From contig MU400680.1 in the NCBI GenBank assembly GCA_022578965.1, forward strand, positions 26,076 through 90,075: DNA of 64,000 nt. The letters run 5' to 3'. This DNA comes from Xylaria sp. FL1777. Taxonomy: Eukaryota; Ascomycota; Sordariomycetes; Xylariales; Xylariaceae. A program made the position numbers and the translations under genes. Position 1 is the first letter of the stretch. The number at the start of each line of letters is the position of its first letter. Under the pieces are notes generated by a model. The model was not told the DNA's origin. It was given only the letters and a program-made list of their open reading frames with translations, and ran no database searches. Below are positions 11,318 to 24,058 of this stretch, piece by piece.

Positions 11318-13368
11318 ATGGCCCCTCGTGTGGTTGTTGTCGGTGGCGGCTGTAAGAAGTCCCCAGAACACGGACGGCACCCAATTGCGACCAAGCTGCT
11401 AACTTTGTTGCTTATCTAGTGTCTGGCCTCAGTGCAGCGCACACCATCTATCTGGCCGGCGGTAACGTTGTTGTTCTTGACAAGCAAGGTAAGAGCCCGG
11501 ATGGGAGAACCCGGCACTCGTCGCATGACTCTCGACTGACGCCACCGCCACAGGCTTCTTCGGTGGCAACTCCACCAAGGCCACCTCCGGTATCAACGGT
11601 GCCTTGACTCGAACCCAGGTCGATCACAAAATCCAGGACAGCGTGAAGCAATTCTATGAGGATACCCTGAAGTCGGCCCGCGACAAGGCCAGGCCCGACC
11701 TCATTAAGGTCCTCACTTACAAGTCTGCCGCCGCCGTCGAGTGGCTACAAGATGTGTTCAACCTCGATTTGACTCTGGTCTCGCGACTTGGGTAAGCACG
11801 CATCCTCTGCCAGTATGTAGCGCGCGTGCCATTTTCGCTAACGGCATTGCAGTGGTCATTCCCAACCCCGAACACATAGAGGCCACGATGCCAAGTTCCC
11901 CGGTATGGCCATCACGTATGCGCTGATGCAGCGTTTAGAGGAGCTCGCCGAGACCGAACCCGAACGAGTCCAGATCATCAAGAAGGCCCGCGTGACAGGC
12001 CTGAACAAGGAGGGTAACAAGATCACCGGTGTTCAGTATGAATTCAATGGTGAGACCGCAAGCGTTGACGGTCCCGTCGTCCTGGCCACTGGTGGCTACG
12101 CTGCCGACTTCAGTGACAGCTCTCTCCTAAAGAAGCACAGGCCCGATACCTTCGGACTCGCCACTACGAACGGCTCACACGCCACCGGTGATGGCCAGAA
12201 GATGGTTATGGCCATTGGTGGAAACGGCATCGATATGGACAAGGTTCAAGTTCACCCCACAGGTCTCGTGGATCCCAAAGACCCTGGATCGAAGTGGAAG
12301 TTCTTGGCGGCCGAAGCCCTGCGTGGTGAGGGTGGTCTATTGCTCAACGCAGACGGTGACAGGTTTTGCGACGAGCTCGGTCACAGGGATTACGTCTCCG
12401 GCATGATGTGGAAGGAGAAAGACAAGGGCAAGTTCCCCATCCGCTTGGTCTTGAACTCCAAGGCTTCCAATACGTTGGACTTCCACACACGCCATTACTC
12501 TGGCCGTGGCCTGATGAAGAAGATGAGCGGTCAGCAGCTTGCCAAGGAGATCGGTTGCAAGCCCGACCATTTACAGAAGACGTTCACAACCTACAATGCC
12601 ATTGCTGAGGGCAAACAAAAGGACCCCTGGGGCAAGAAGTTCTTCCACAACATGCCCCTCGACATCGACGATACCTTCCACGTTGCCCTCATGGAGCCCG
12701 TGCTTCACTTTACCATGGGCGGTATCGAGATCAACGACAAGGCCCAAGTCTTGAACCAATCTCAGCAGCCTTTCGAGGGTCTCTACGCTTGCGGTGAGTT
12801 GGCCGGCGGTGTCCACGGTGCCAACCGACTCGGAGGTTCGTCGCTGCTCGGTTGTGTCGTTTATGGCCGGGTTGCTGGCGACTCTGCGAGCAACTATCTG
12901 TTTCAACAAGCTCTCTCGGGTTCTGCTGGCGCTGCCCAACGTCTTGGTCAAATTTCCCTTCACATTGATCCTTCCCAGCCTGGTAAGGTCTCTATTGAGT
13001 GGGCCAACGGCGCTGCTGCCTCAACCCCATCTGCCAATCAAACGACAGCCGCTACGCCCGCATCTGAGGCTACCAAGTCATCCAAGCCTGTCAAAAAATT
13101 CGAGATTCCCGAGAAGGAGTTCACCTTAGAAGAGGTTGCGAAGCACAACACAAAAGATGACTTATGGGTTGTAGTGAAGGGTGTCGTCATGGACCTATCC
13201 AACTGGCTAAACGAGCATCCCGGTGGGCCTCAGGCTATCATGAACTTCATGGGCCGTGATGCTACCGAGGAGTTCGAGATGCTGCACGACGATGAAGTCA
13301 TTCCGAAGTACGCACCCGAGCAGGTAATAGGACGTGTCAAAGGCCAGGAGGTTACACTTGAAATCTAG
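11318..13368 (+). CDS. Soluble fumarate reductase (FAD) with fused C-terminal cytochrome b5 domain
   Basis: Reduces fumarate to succinate using FAD, reoxidising reduced cofactors; relative of yeast Frd1/Osm1. Four exons, 11318-11351, 11420-11488, 11554-11791 and 11853-13368, give 618 residues with every junction in phase. Exon joins rebuild the dinucleotide motif VVVGGGLSGLSAAH at the N-terminus, then DKQGFFGGNSTKATSGING. Active-site motifs seen: RGHDAKFPG, VQVHPTGLVDP, NADGDRFCDELG, HFTMGGIEI and GELAGGVHGANRLGGSSLLGC, the last binding FAD. After a Ser/Thr/Ala linker, residues about 530-618 are a cytochrome b5 domain with HPGG (His569) and a second haem-ligand candidate His592. The fusion is common in filamentous fungi and absent from the yeast enzymes. 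I see no N-terminal targeting sequence, since the protein begins directly with the FAD fold, so it is probably cytosolic. Confidence 0.95.
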
Positions 13369-16300
13369 AGGTGTACGGCTGCCACGTCGTACTAAATGGT
13401 TCAGGTTTCGAGTCAAGATAAAGGGTGTCTAAGACGTGCACGTGGTCTCGGTAGGCTTCGGTCCCTCCGCTCGGCTTGGGTAAATACGACGCCGAGGAAC
13501 ATATATTACTATATACACATCCATGGAAGCAAGTAGGCATAAACCGGAGGTGTAGCCTGGGCGGCGCTTCGTAGGTGTATTAACCCATAAGGATCTGTAT
13601 TGATATCTCAGGATGAAAGTGTCTTTCTAGCAGGGATCAGTTGCATTTTTGCTCATGTATATACGGATGGTTAACAATTACGACAAATTTTCACACATCT
13701 CATCCCCTCGCATTTTAAATCTATATGCGATCTATACGTGATCTATATATAGTTCATACTTAAGAATTGTAGTTCTAAGAAGGGCTTTTGTAAGTGTAAG
13801 TGAGCTTATATCGCAACTCGATGCTAAGCTACTCGAGACCGGCCAGGGAGCAACAAGGAACAATGTCAACCCTTCACTTTATTGTACTCTACTTTACTTA
13901 ACCCTACTTAGGTACAATTTTACCGAAATATAGCAAACGAGGGAATTAACATCGCAGAATACACCAAGGCAAGCTTGAGCTTGAGAGATATCCGGTAGTT
14001 TTCGATTCTAGCTCCAGGCATCTTACATTATTTACTTTTCTCTAGCTCTCATATACCATGATATGTTGAGCAAGTAGGGAGTAGGTGAATTGGTATCGCA
14101 GATTTCTTACATCCTAAAATTTCCCCCTAGGCCTGGAGTCTTCAAGCAACTTGCTTTTATTAGATAGCTACCTAGTTTTAGTATGTTACGACGATCAACA
14201 TAGTTCACCTCGCTTTAAGTTATAGTTAGTCAGTCAACCTATTCTCGAAACATATTTAAACAGCACACTTCTCGTGTTAAGGGGTATGTATGCTCCTTCT
14301 CACAATATATGGGCCATCGGCTCCATGATTTTCAGAATACTATAGGCCTAAATAGATGAAGCTTTTGGGGAGGTTTGATTTTAACGTACTACCTGTCTTA
14401 GTACTTAGGAAAGATTTATTAGCTCCGCCGCATTTTCTGTTGATTGTAACACTTTACTTGCATCCTCTGGGGCTTAGGGCAATTTGAGATCAGAATTAGA
14501 TAGTTGATATTCATCAGGTATATAAACTCCATGACATCCACAACCCGAGCTACAAAGAAGAGATATTCTAGTTTAAATTCCTATGCAGAGAGGGTAACAA
14601 GAATACTATAGTAAAATTTAAAGGGTCGTCTTGTTGGTTTCCCATGTCCAGGTAACCAGCAATGATATCATATTATTCCATGATGGACGTCTATATGCCG
14701 GTTGATAGCTTGAATATAACTTCTGAACCCTTCAATTTATGTCATTTCCTGTAATATCCCTGACATGAAATCATCGCAAAGATACCCAGAAGATATATGC
14801 TATCCAGTTAACAAGGATCTTGTTCTCTAAGGTCCCAGAAACACTTTAATCCTATCTACGTCCGTATTCACGCTCGGCTTTTTAGTGGGTTAGAGTTATA
14901 TAACAACGACGTAAAAATATCCCGCCATTCTATCAGTTAATTCACGACAGGGTCAACGTTTGCACTTATTCCAATCATTGTCTCAAGCTCATCCCGTCCT
15001 TACCCCTAACTACGGAATCAGACTATATTCTTCAGTTAGTATAAGCATAGCAAGGACCGTATGATTTAATAACATCTTAGCTAAGCATGCATACATGCAT
15101 ACGAGCAAAACATTCCGAATTGGGGGTGATAGTCGCTCGTAAGAACCTGTTAAAGGAATACCTATATGAGACATTACAGAAGTCAATAAGACGGATACCT
15201 GGATAGATAAGTAAATCAACAAGGTATAACACTGCCCATCTCCCGCAAGGCAGGTAGACATTACAGGCCCACACCTATAAGCGCAGACGATAATACGGGG
15301 TTGCCACAAGCACCTCTACAACGTAGCGAGTTGTCACACTCCCTAATAATGGATATCTACGGGGCTCACTCATCGCTTGCGTCTCGCTGTTGGGAATGGC
15401 TGTGATGGGAGCTGGTCCAGCCCAGTGCCTTCATGCAGTCGAGCCCATCCAACCAGCCATGCATAAGGTCCTAGCTGAATGCATTTAGAAGGTGTCTCAC
15501 AGCCTACCTCATAGACTCTGTATCCAGTACAAGAAAGGATAGTTTGGTTATATGCCGAAGCGCAGTGAGACATGAGGCTGATACGGGAAATTGATCGCCT
15601 ATGTTCGTTGCTTCTTTAGATCGGGACCGTGCAGCGCAATGTACGTAGATGGATATTCTGGTAAGCCGGAAGGAGAGAACAGCCATAGCTATCTAGGGAA
15701 TAAATAAGGGCTGTGGCAAGAGGCGGTTGTTCTGTAAGGCTGTGTCCGTATAGGTAGTGTCTCGGGAAGAGAAAAAGCTCTGAGGCGAAGGGTATCTTCC
15801 GACTCTATGAATATATGTGTGTAGCAAATGATCCAGTAGTAAATAGGCTTCCGGTGGCTTTTATATCTTAAACGAGCCAGGGACTTCCACAACTAAGGTG
15901 GAAGGGAAACATTCCGCGCCTACATTCATATATGCAAAACCTTCACCAGGAGATATCTAAGTACTTCAAATTCTGGGCTCATAATAAGGAAGGGTCCTGC
16001 CAATACATGATGTGGGAGTCTTCCTGGGTAATGGAAATATTGATGAAAGTGTCCGACGCACATATTATTTTCAATTGAATGGTAAGATGTACTGGTTGTC
16101 CGTAGGCAAGAGACACAGATTGCAGATTTAACACCCTCAACTTGTGAACAACCAAGCAGAAGATCATGTGTCAAGGCAGGACTGAGCATCTGCTAGAAAC
16201 CGCGTGATGTTCTTGTGCTACGTTGAAACTGCGCTGTCGTTACGGATTGGATTAATAAGGGGGTGCGTACGTCATTTCATGAGGAGGAATCCATCCTTGC

Positions 16301-19300
16301 TGTCTCCCTATTCGAGGCTGTACACACCCTATATGTAGTGAGCAACGAAGAGTTTGTGCCGAAAGCCGCACGGCAACAACCGATGGCTAATTCATTCGTA
16401 ACTGATCCTAAAGGAGTAGTAGGCTGATATAATGTATATGTAGAACACTATAGTGTGGAAATTAAGTACCTTAGATGTCTCCCGCGTTGCTTAATTATAT
16501 GAACTCGGAATGGATTCGAATGAAGGGCCACTCTCGAATACTTTAACTTTGTAGACGGCTATAACGTAATGTAGGATCAATGTCTATCGACCTAAATAAC
16601 AAGCGAGCAAGTTGTCATGTTCTAAAAGCATCCGACATAGTGGCCACGGGTCATCTGCTGCGGCGATCGTTCTACTCCCCAGCAGGCTGTAGTGTGAGTA
16701 TTGTACAGTCTTATCTTGTGTGACATACGCTTGATGCTCTGCCATCGTTCGATCTAATCCTAGAACTCGCAGTGCACAAGTAGGCTATTTACTTGAAGGT
16801 ACGTGCTCTCTCGCTAGGGCAAGGTCCTGGCCATGGCATCATGGAATCTCTGTTGGATGGTATATTGCGCTCTTCGTTTTTGAGGACGCCGTTGCTCGTG
16901 TTGACTGCCACAACCTCCTCGCATGTGGGAATTTGTTATGTGACAGAGCAATACCAAGCTGGCCTATGTAGGTACTTAAGTATAGACTAATAACCGGATT
17001 GCCTCGTTACACGATTCATGGTGAGACAGATTGGTAACAAAATCAGCGATGACGAACTGAGACGCAATGTAGAGTCTGCAATCACCTGTCAGGTGCTTAC
17101 TTTGTGTTTCTGGACCAGGTGTGAATTGCCATGCCTCAATACTTATGCTGTGGCCCTGCGTCATATGATGTTGAGTGCGTTGATGTTGATGATGCTGATG
17201 ATACAATGAAGTAGAAACCTATACTTGTATAACTGACCCAACACGCTCTGCCAACGCCCCCTCGGATATCGTGTTAGTTGGACGTAGGCTAGAGCAGAAG
17301 TATAGACTGTATTAGTAGAGATGCGCTAAGAGAATTTGTAATGGGTATGCTTGGTAGTAAGGAGCTAAGGTTAGAACCAACGTGGGTAGAAAGGGGGGGT
17401 TGGTCAAAAGGGAGCGATTAGGGGCTTTGTTGCTTGGGTGGCGTGTGTTCCAAAACGGTGAGCTCGTTGACAGCAAGTCAAAACCTCGCATACAGTCAGA
17501 CCATGCTTATGTTATCATGCAACCAGCTAAGATTCTGTGGGACGCCCTCACGAAAGGCTGCGAGGCCCTACACTATGTATTGTATACAAACATCGTGTGA
17601 TGTACACTTATGTAGTGTCCACCCCGCTAGATTGCTTTCCGTAGTCCGTTACAAGTAGTGTAGGCAGGCATACTGCGTACATGTAAGGTCTTAACCGATG
17701 TATAGCTTGGCAAGTTCTTAGCGGATGCTGGTAATCGGTGAATGTTGGTGGTGTTTGTATGGTATGCGGCTCACGATGCCGACCCGAGATCAAGTGATCC
17801 TAGTTTAGATTCCTAGCGCTATGTCTTCTATGAGGTTGTTATCGGGTACGTAGGCATCGTGGTGATTAAAGGGGAAAAAAAAAAAAAAGGAGTCAAGCAG
17901 TGCTTTTACTGCTCAAGTAGGTAAATTTCAGAGCTTTGATGTTGTAAGCTAAGACAACATACATATAGTACCTGGTAGGCCTGGTCTATCTCATCCCCGC
18001 GTTAATCCACTTAGGAGTGTCTATTTAGGCATCTAGTGTAGGTACTAAACGGTCTACACTACCAACTACTACCAGTGGTTCACCAGGTACCTATACTACA
18101 TGCGCACACCATGCCAAACACACTATTGTACTGTATATCACTCAAGGCTTGCACTATGTTACACAGCGTGCCTCAGGCGTTCGCACATTGTCAATACAGC
18201 AGAAGGGCAGACAAGAAGGTTCTTTTCGACTGAAGGATCGGATCGGATCGGTCATGTTGGACCACACTTATTTCAGGTTAAGGCGGCCTTGTGACTCTGT
18301 ATGTGTAGGACCAGAAGATCGCAGGACCACAACAGCGAGTGTTTATTATTCCTTTCATTCTTCTTTTTTTTTATTCTCCCCACCCCCCCACCTTTCTCCC
18401 GATCTGTGGCAGACACTTGCGCCCTGCATGTGTACAATGTAAGTATACCAGTTATAGCGTTTCCCCGCGAATACTAAATTGGTCACTTGCCCTCCACTGT
18501 CGCGCGCCGGATTCTTGGTCAGAAGTCTATCCCGGATCGGGGTTGGTATCATTTAGACCTGGTTGCACACGTGTAATAGTATGAGTATCTTCTCGAATTC
18601 GTTGCTGTACTACCGTACCCATCGTTACGGACAGTACCTGGCTATGGTACGATGTGTTATGGCAGGCCTTGCAGTATGAGGTTAGGTATCTATCTCCTGA
18701 AGCCATCGATCTTAGGCGAAATGACGGCTGACTAGTGTACATATTAAACTCATACTACGTACATGGAGCAACTGCACGCAACCATACTGCTCGGACTTCA
18801 AATACCTACAGGATGCAGTGTGGTTGTGCGACGGAGACCAAAATCGGATGCCAGTTGTTGGTCCCCGGGAAGCTGGACTGGAGTTACACACCAGCTGAGA
18901 CAGGTGATGTACCATACGCCGCCCACACGCCGCCCATACGCCGTGACATGGCGTCGTGTCGTCGTGTTCAATTTCGCACCTTGTCGACTCTCCGGCGCGC
19001 TACCCTACACTTCACTAGTGTTCCGCCACCGTATGCATGCTGTACGGGATAGGTAAGTACTGCCTAGGTAGGCATGGACATATGTTATGTTATGTTTTTG
19101 ACTATGACAACGTCCGAAGCCCTGGGGCTCCAGGGCACAACGCGCTGCCCTACAGGCGAGCTTTTTCTAAGACATCGAGGACCCGACGCTGATAACGGCC
19201 CCAGGTCTGCCTTGCTACTTCTAAGCTCCTCTCGCGATACTTAAGGAGTGTATGTTGTAGCACGCGCCGTGGCCATGCTTTCCCAGGTCCTAAAAATGCA

Positions 19301-21210
19301 TACTGCGTAAGTAGATGCCATGTCGTCCGAGCCGGGAAGACCAGGTAAGATTAAACCGTTACGTATCACCTACAGTAGCCAGAAAGGTATAGTCCGGCTA
19401 GGCATGTGGCATACAAGTAGGTAGTGTAAATAAGTATTATCGCCATAGTGTGTTTACCCATGGTTCTGGCCCTCTATTAATATAACCCACGTCGTGCACA
19501 GGCATTTTTTACATACCTAGTGTTCCTATCGATGGGCAAAGGATGTGGACTTCGCAGTGATTACCTAGGTAGGTAGAGTAGATTATGTAGGTGGGCACAC
19601 CAACCGTCGATTAAGTACGATGTATAAACAGTTACATAATAGTATTAGGTATTCTGTCCTCATCTGCCGGTCACCGAGCAGTCAACGTCCTTCTTGTTAC
19701 ACCAGCAGAGGAATACCTATCTAGCAGTATACAATATGCCTCATTAGGAATAACTGATTACATACTTCGAGCGGTTTTGTAGGTACATGCTGAGCAGACA
19801 CTGTAGGTAGCCAGTCAAATTCCAAATGATATTTGGGAGGGGTACCTAAGATAGCCAAAGAGAGCCTCACCATTGAACAGCTAAGCTCACTTTCCGTTCA
19901 AGCGCCTAAGTACGCGTAGGTAGTGTAGTGGGTGTTTTGTGGGTTTTATTCCTACCCTTATATATGCCCCTGGGTTAAAAATCTTCTCCTACAAAACCTA
20001 CATCGGTAGGAAGAAAGAGAAATAGAAGGTCATGTAGGTACGTACATTGTAATGATTACACTATAATTAGGGAAACGCTGCTGCTGCCAACGGCATGTCT
20101 AATCCCACGCCACCAGCCCAGCTCTTTGCGTATCACAAACAGTAGGTATATTCTGCCAAGGGCTACAGGGTCTGGTTTACCAGGAATACCCGCATTTAAA
20201 GTGGCATCTCAGAGAGACTAGCCGTGATGGATGGGTTGACACACACAAGACAAAGAATGCACGTAGTCTTCCTGGTAGCGAATGGGATGACAGCTGAGCT
20301 GGGCTGGGGAACATTCTGCACAGGGCCTTTGGGGCATACCTAGTCCACGCATAAGTCTGGGGGTTCTCTGCTGGTCCCTCCAAGGTACTCTTACTTACGC
20401 TAGGTAGGTAACCACGGCACTGCCGAGGCTACTAATCCATGACTTACCAAATGATGCTGTGCTATGATAAGACCACTTTCAAATACATGCTAGATACTTA
20501 CTCTAAGTAGGGTACCTACACGTGTACGTAGTAGGCATGTTCAGGTCCATTCGCTTAAAGGCGCCGTCTTTGTTCGTAGTATCCAATCGTCTTCCACCAT
20601 TTATCCCTGGCTTGATCTTGGCGCGCCCACTACACGTCCTGATAGGCACACTACAGTACATCTACTGCGTATACCTGCCTACATACGAAGTACCTATGCA
20701 TACAATACAATACCTACCTACTTACTGGCAGTCCATACTTGGGTATTGCAGGCTATTAGTAGGTACCTAGGTAGTGTACATACTGCACTAGCCCGCCCTG
20801 TCTCGTCACGCCTAACTCCTGGGTATTGGACAGAGCGGAACAGAACAGAACAGAGCAAGCAGCAGGGAGAGCCTACAGTAGGTGTAGGGTACCTCTACAC
20901 TACCGTAGCGGGGCGGGGGGGGTTTTCGAAATTCTTACATCAGGTTAGTAAGGATTAAAGTGGGTATGCTACACAACATAATAGGTACAACGCTTTTACA
21001 TATAAAACGCTTATATTTTGTATGTACCTATTACATCGAAAGCTCTTTTGAAAGGAACGTTCTGTTGAGCAACGATTCTTTTGAACGTACAGCTATTTTC
21101 AATAGAAAAGCAGTTCGAAAGCTTCTGTTTTAAGCCTTTTTGCGAAGGCTAAAAAACGTTCCGCTAAAGTTCTGAACTGCGAAGCGATTGCCATAGTATT
21201 CCAAGGTTTC

Positions 21211-21254
21211 AAGGTGGTGGTGAGTGGTGGTGAGTGGTGGTAAGTGGTGGTGAA
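21211..21254. repeat. GTGGTGA-type tandem repeat
   Basis: About four imperfect copies of a 10-base unit, GAGTGGTGGT, in a row. It forms the left side of the repeat block before the assembly gap. Confidence 0.7.
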
Positions 21255-21318
21255 CTTGATTGATTGACTGCAGCGATTATCCTTGTTGGTGGTGTATGTG
21301 GTGTAAGTGGGTGTAGGT

Positions 21319-21405
21319 CCCATACAATATAGCCTACATAGCCCATATAATATAATACAGCCCATATAATACAGCCTATACAATACAGCCCATATAATAC
21401 AGCCC
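21319..21405. repeat. Tandem repeat of an about 14-base unit (CCCATATAATACAG)
   Basis: Four well-kept and two degenerate copies. The best copies are exact: CCCATATAATACAG at 21361-21374 and again near 21389. A variant, CCTATACAATACAG, lies between them. It runs directly into the hairpin at 21411. Confidence 0.75.
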
Positions 21406-21410
21406 CTAGG

Positions 21411-21441
21411 GCCCCTACTATATAAGCTATATGGTAGGGGC
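21411..21441. repeat. Hairpin: 13-bp imperfect inverted repeat
   Basis: Arms GCCCCTAC (21411-21418) and GTAGGGGC (21434-21441) are exact complements. The stem continues inward as TATAT/ATATG with one mismatch and a 5-base loop (AAGCT). Outside, AGCCCCTAGG and TTAAGGGCT extend the symmetry imperfectly. It could be the end of a small inverted-repeat element, but I see no target-site duplication or partner copy. Confidence 0.6.
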
Positions 21442-21466
21442 TTAAGGGCTGAAGCGATTTTTATTA

Positions 21467-21543
21467 GGGGGGGGGGGGGGGGGGGGGGTAAAACAAAAAA
21501 AAAAAAAATTATTAAAAATATTTTATTTAGTAANNNNNNNNNN
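21467..21543. other. Poly-G run, A/T homopolymers and 10-N assembly gap
   Basis: Twenty-two G (21467-21488), then A-rich and AT-only sequence, then ten N (21534-21543). The 230 bases after the gap are also very AT-rich. This is a scaffold join; sequence on both sides may be poor. Distances across it cannot be trusted. Confidence 0.95.
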
Positions 21544-22175
21544 AATGGATTTTCTTAGAAAGTCTGGAACATAATGTTGAACAGAATGTTGAGAAGTGAA
21601 AACCATTTTCAAAAAAAATCCATTTAACCGAAAATTATTGTAAAAATTCAAAATTATCATACATTTACAAGTATTTTAGCTTTACTCAATAAAAACAATA
21701 ATTTTTTCAAAAAATTATTTTGACTGTTTAACATAATCTTAACATTTTGTCTGACAGAATTTTCAAAACCCCCCCAAACCCGGTATGGTACCTACCTAGG
21801 CTGGGTATTAGTGCGGTACCTTGCACTAGCAGCGCAGCGTGGTTGCTGTTGGCTGATCCTGGCGGATCCTGGCTCTTGGCTTGGCCCTCATTGCTGACCG
21901 ACTGACCTGTGTCTATCGCCCTCTCCCTCTCTCCCGCCTTTTCTCTTTGTCGCTGCCGCTGCCACTGTCGACTTCTCCACTCGACCACTCGAGACCTCCG
22001 GGCTCTCTCCCTTCGTCGTATTATACCCACTCCATCTACACTACACCAACTGTCCCGTCGATGCGAACCCGCAAATTCCCACCTCAACCTCAACCTCGAC
22101 CGCTCCCTCGCTCAACCGCCGTCGAGCCGATCGTCACATCAACTACGCTGGCTTGACGTTCCAACACCATCCGCC

Positions 22176-24058
22176 ATGGCGATAGCCATGGGCTGGCAGA
22201 AACCGGACAATGTCGCTGGTTCCTCTGCGCCGGCCATCATGGTCGGCCTGTTCGTGGCGACCGGTGGAGTTCTGTTCGGATACGATACTGGGTGAGCATT
22301 CATCTCCTCGTTTATTCATCTATTCATCTATCTGTCAATCCATCTTGTTGCTCGCTGGAGTTTGCGTTGCGATGCGCTGCTAACACTGCTTCATCGCTGA
22401 AAGGACCATCAACGGCATTCTCGCGATGACATCGTTTAGGGATCAATTCAGCACCGGCTATCGCAACGACAACGGTGAACTCGACCTTCGGCCCAATCAA
22501 ATATCCATTACCGTCGCCATTCTCAGCGCCGGAACCTTTGCTGGTTCCTTGATCTCCGCCCCCTTTGGCGACTGGATTGGCCGTCGGCTGTCTATCATCG
22601 CCTCGATCGGAGTATTCATTCTCGGTGTCATATTCCAGGTTACTGCTAACGCTCTTCCGTTATTGTTGGCTGGAAGGTATGTTTTGAGTCGAACTGGGAT
22701 GCTTATGCATGAACCCCTTACGTTGACGTCAACTTTCTAGGTTCTTCGCGGGCGTTGGAGTCGGCGCCGTGTCCGTTCTTGTTCCGCTCTATCAGTCCGA
22801 GATGGCTCCGAAATGGATTCGTGGCACCTTGGTTTGCGCATATCAGTTCTCCATCACTGTTGGCCTGTTGACGGCGTCCATCGTTAATCAATTGACCTAC
22901 CGATTACCGGGAGCCGCCGCTTATCGGATTCCTTTCGGCCTTCAACTCACCTGGGCCGTCGTTCTTAGCCTCGGCCTTCTCGTCCTACCAGAAACACCAC
23001 GATATCTTATCAAACGTGGTGATAAATATGCCGCTGGCCTCGCACTTAGTCGCTTAAGACGTCTTGATATTACGCATCCAGCCCTTCAGGAGGAGCTCGC
23101 GGAGATTGAAGCGAACCACGAATACGAACTAGCTCTCGGCACTGCCTCATATCGCGACGTCTTTACAGGCTCTCCGCATCTCGGTCGTCGAATCTTAACT
23201 GGCTGCGGGCTTCAAATGCTTCAACAACTTACTGGTATCAACTTCATTATGTATTATGGCACCACGTTCTTTCTCGGCGCCGGTGTTGTAAACCCCTTCA
23301 CGATTTCTCTCGTCTTGAATGTCATCAACGTCGTATCCACTGTTCCGGGTTTGTTTGTGGTGGAAAGCTGGGGCCGTCGAAAGCTTTTAATTGTCGGCTC
23401 AATAGGAATGGCCATTTGTCAAGTGGTTATCGCCATTTTCTCGACCGTAGCTTCCGATATGAAGGGATTGGTTGCGAAACTACTAATTGTTTTCCTCGCT
23501 TTTTTCGTATTCTTCTATGCTGCCTCCTGGGGCCCAGTCGCCTGGGTAGTCACATCCGAGATTTATCCTCTCAAGGTTCGAGCGAAATCTATGTCTATAT
23601 CTACGGCATCGAATTGGTTGCTTAACTTCGGCATCGCATACGGAACACCATTCCTAGTTCAACAAGGAACTGGATACGCCTCTCTGGGATCTAAGGTCTT
23701 CTTCCTTTGGGGCGCATTTTGTATTGTAGGGGCTGTCTTCGTCTATTGCATGGTTTTCGAAACTAGCAAGATCAGCCTTGAACAGATCGACGAGATGTAC
23801 GAGCGAGTTCATCTTGCGTGGAAGAGCAAAGGCTTTGAACCAAGCTGGAGCTTCCAACAACTCCGCGACGAAGGATTCGCTGATAGTGGTATCCCACCAA
23901 CGGAACATGAGTCGGAACCTCCGAGAACGGGTTCAACAACTACTGATACGAGTATACAAACGATACAAACGGCGGGAAATCATGCAGAAAATAGTGAATC
24001 AGAAGAGGATAAAGCAGTTCGCGAGTTAGGATTGAGCAATGTCGACTTCAGCTATTGA
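22176..24058 (+). CDS. MFS hexose/monosaccharide transporter (HXT-like)
   Basis: Twelve-helix plasma-membrane sugar carrier or sugar sensor. Three exons, 22176-22291, 22404-22676 and 22741-24058, 568 residues; junctions GTGAGC/AAAG and GTATGT/CTAG fall inside the coding frame and rebuild GYDTGTINGILAM and LLAGRFFAGVGVGAVSV. Family signatures: GGVLFGYDTG in helix 1, GDWIGRRLS between helices 2 and 3, PLYQSEMAPKWIRG after helix 4, PETPRYLIKRG before the central loop, QQLTGINFIMYYG in helix 7 (sugar-binding QQxxGxN), and VTSEIYPLKVRAKSMS in the second half. The opening DNVAGSSAPAIMVGLFVATGGV resembles the fungal RCO-3/high-affinity glucose transporter branch. The C-terminal tail is Ser/Thr/Glu-rich and hydrophilic, a likely regulatory end. 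Whether it transports or senses sugar cannot be told from sequence alone. Confidence 0.92.

Larger units (their letters stand above)
13369..22175. other. 8.8-kb region without a convincing gene, containing an assembly gap
   Basis: All open frames here are short (under about 130 codons), lack recognisable motifs and mostly overlap on both strands. The first 4 kb are AT-rich and look like decayed or non-coding DNA. From about 18 kb GTAG/CTAC arrays become dense, with TACTGCGTA at 17671, 19301 and 20663 and ACCTAGGT at 19563 and 20765. From about 20990 the sequence changes character: repeats, a hairpin, poly-G, N gap and AT-rich DNA (separate entries). The last 350 bases (about 21830-22175) are a CT-rich leader for the sugar transporter. 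Confidence 0.6.
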
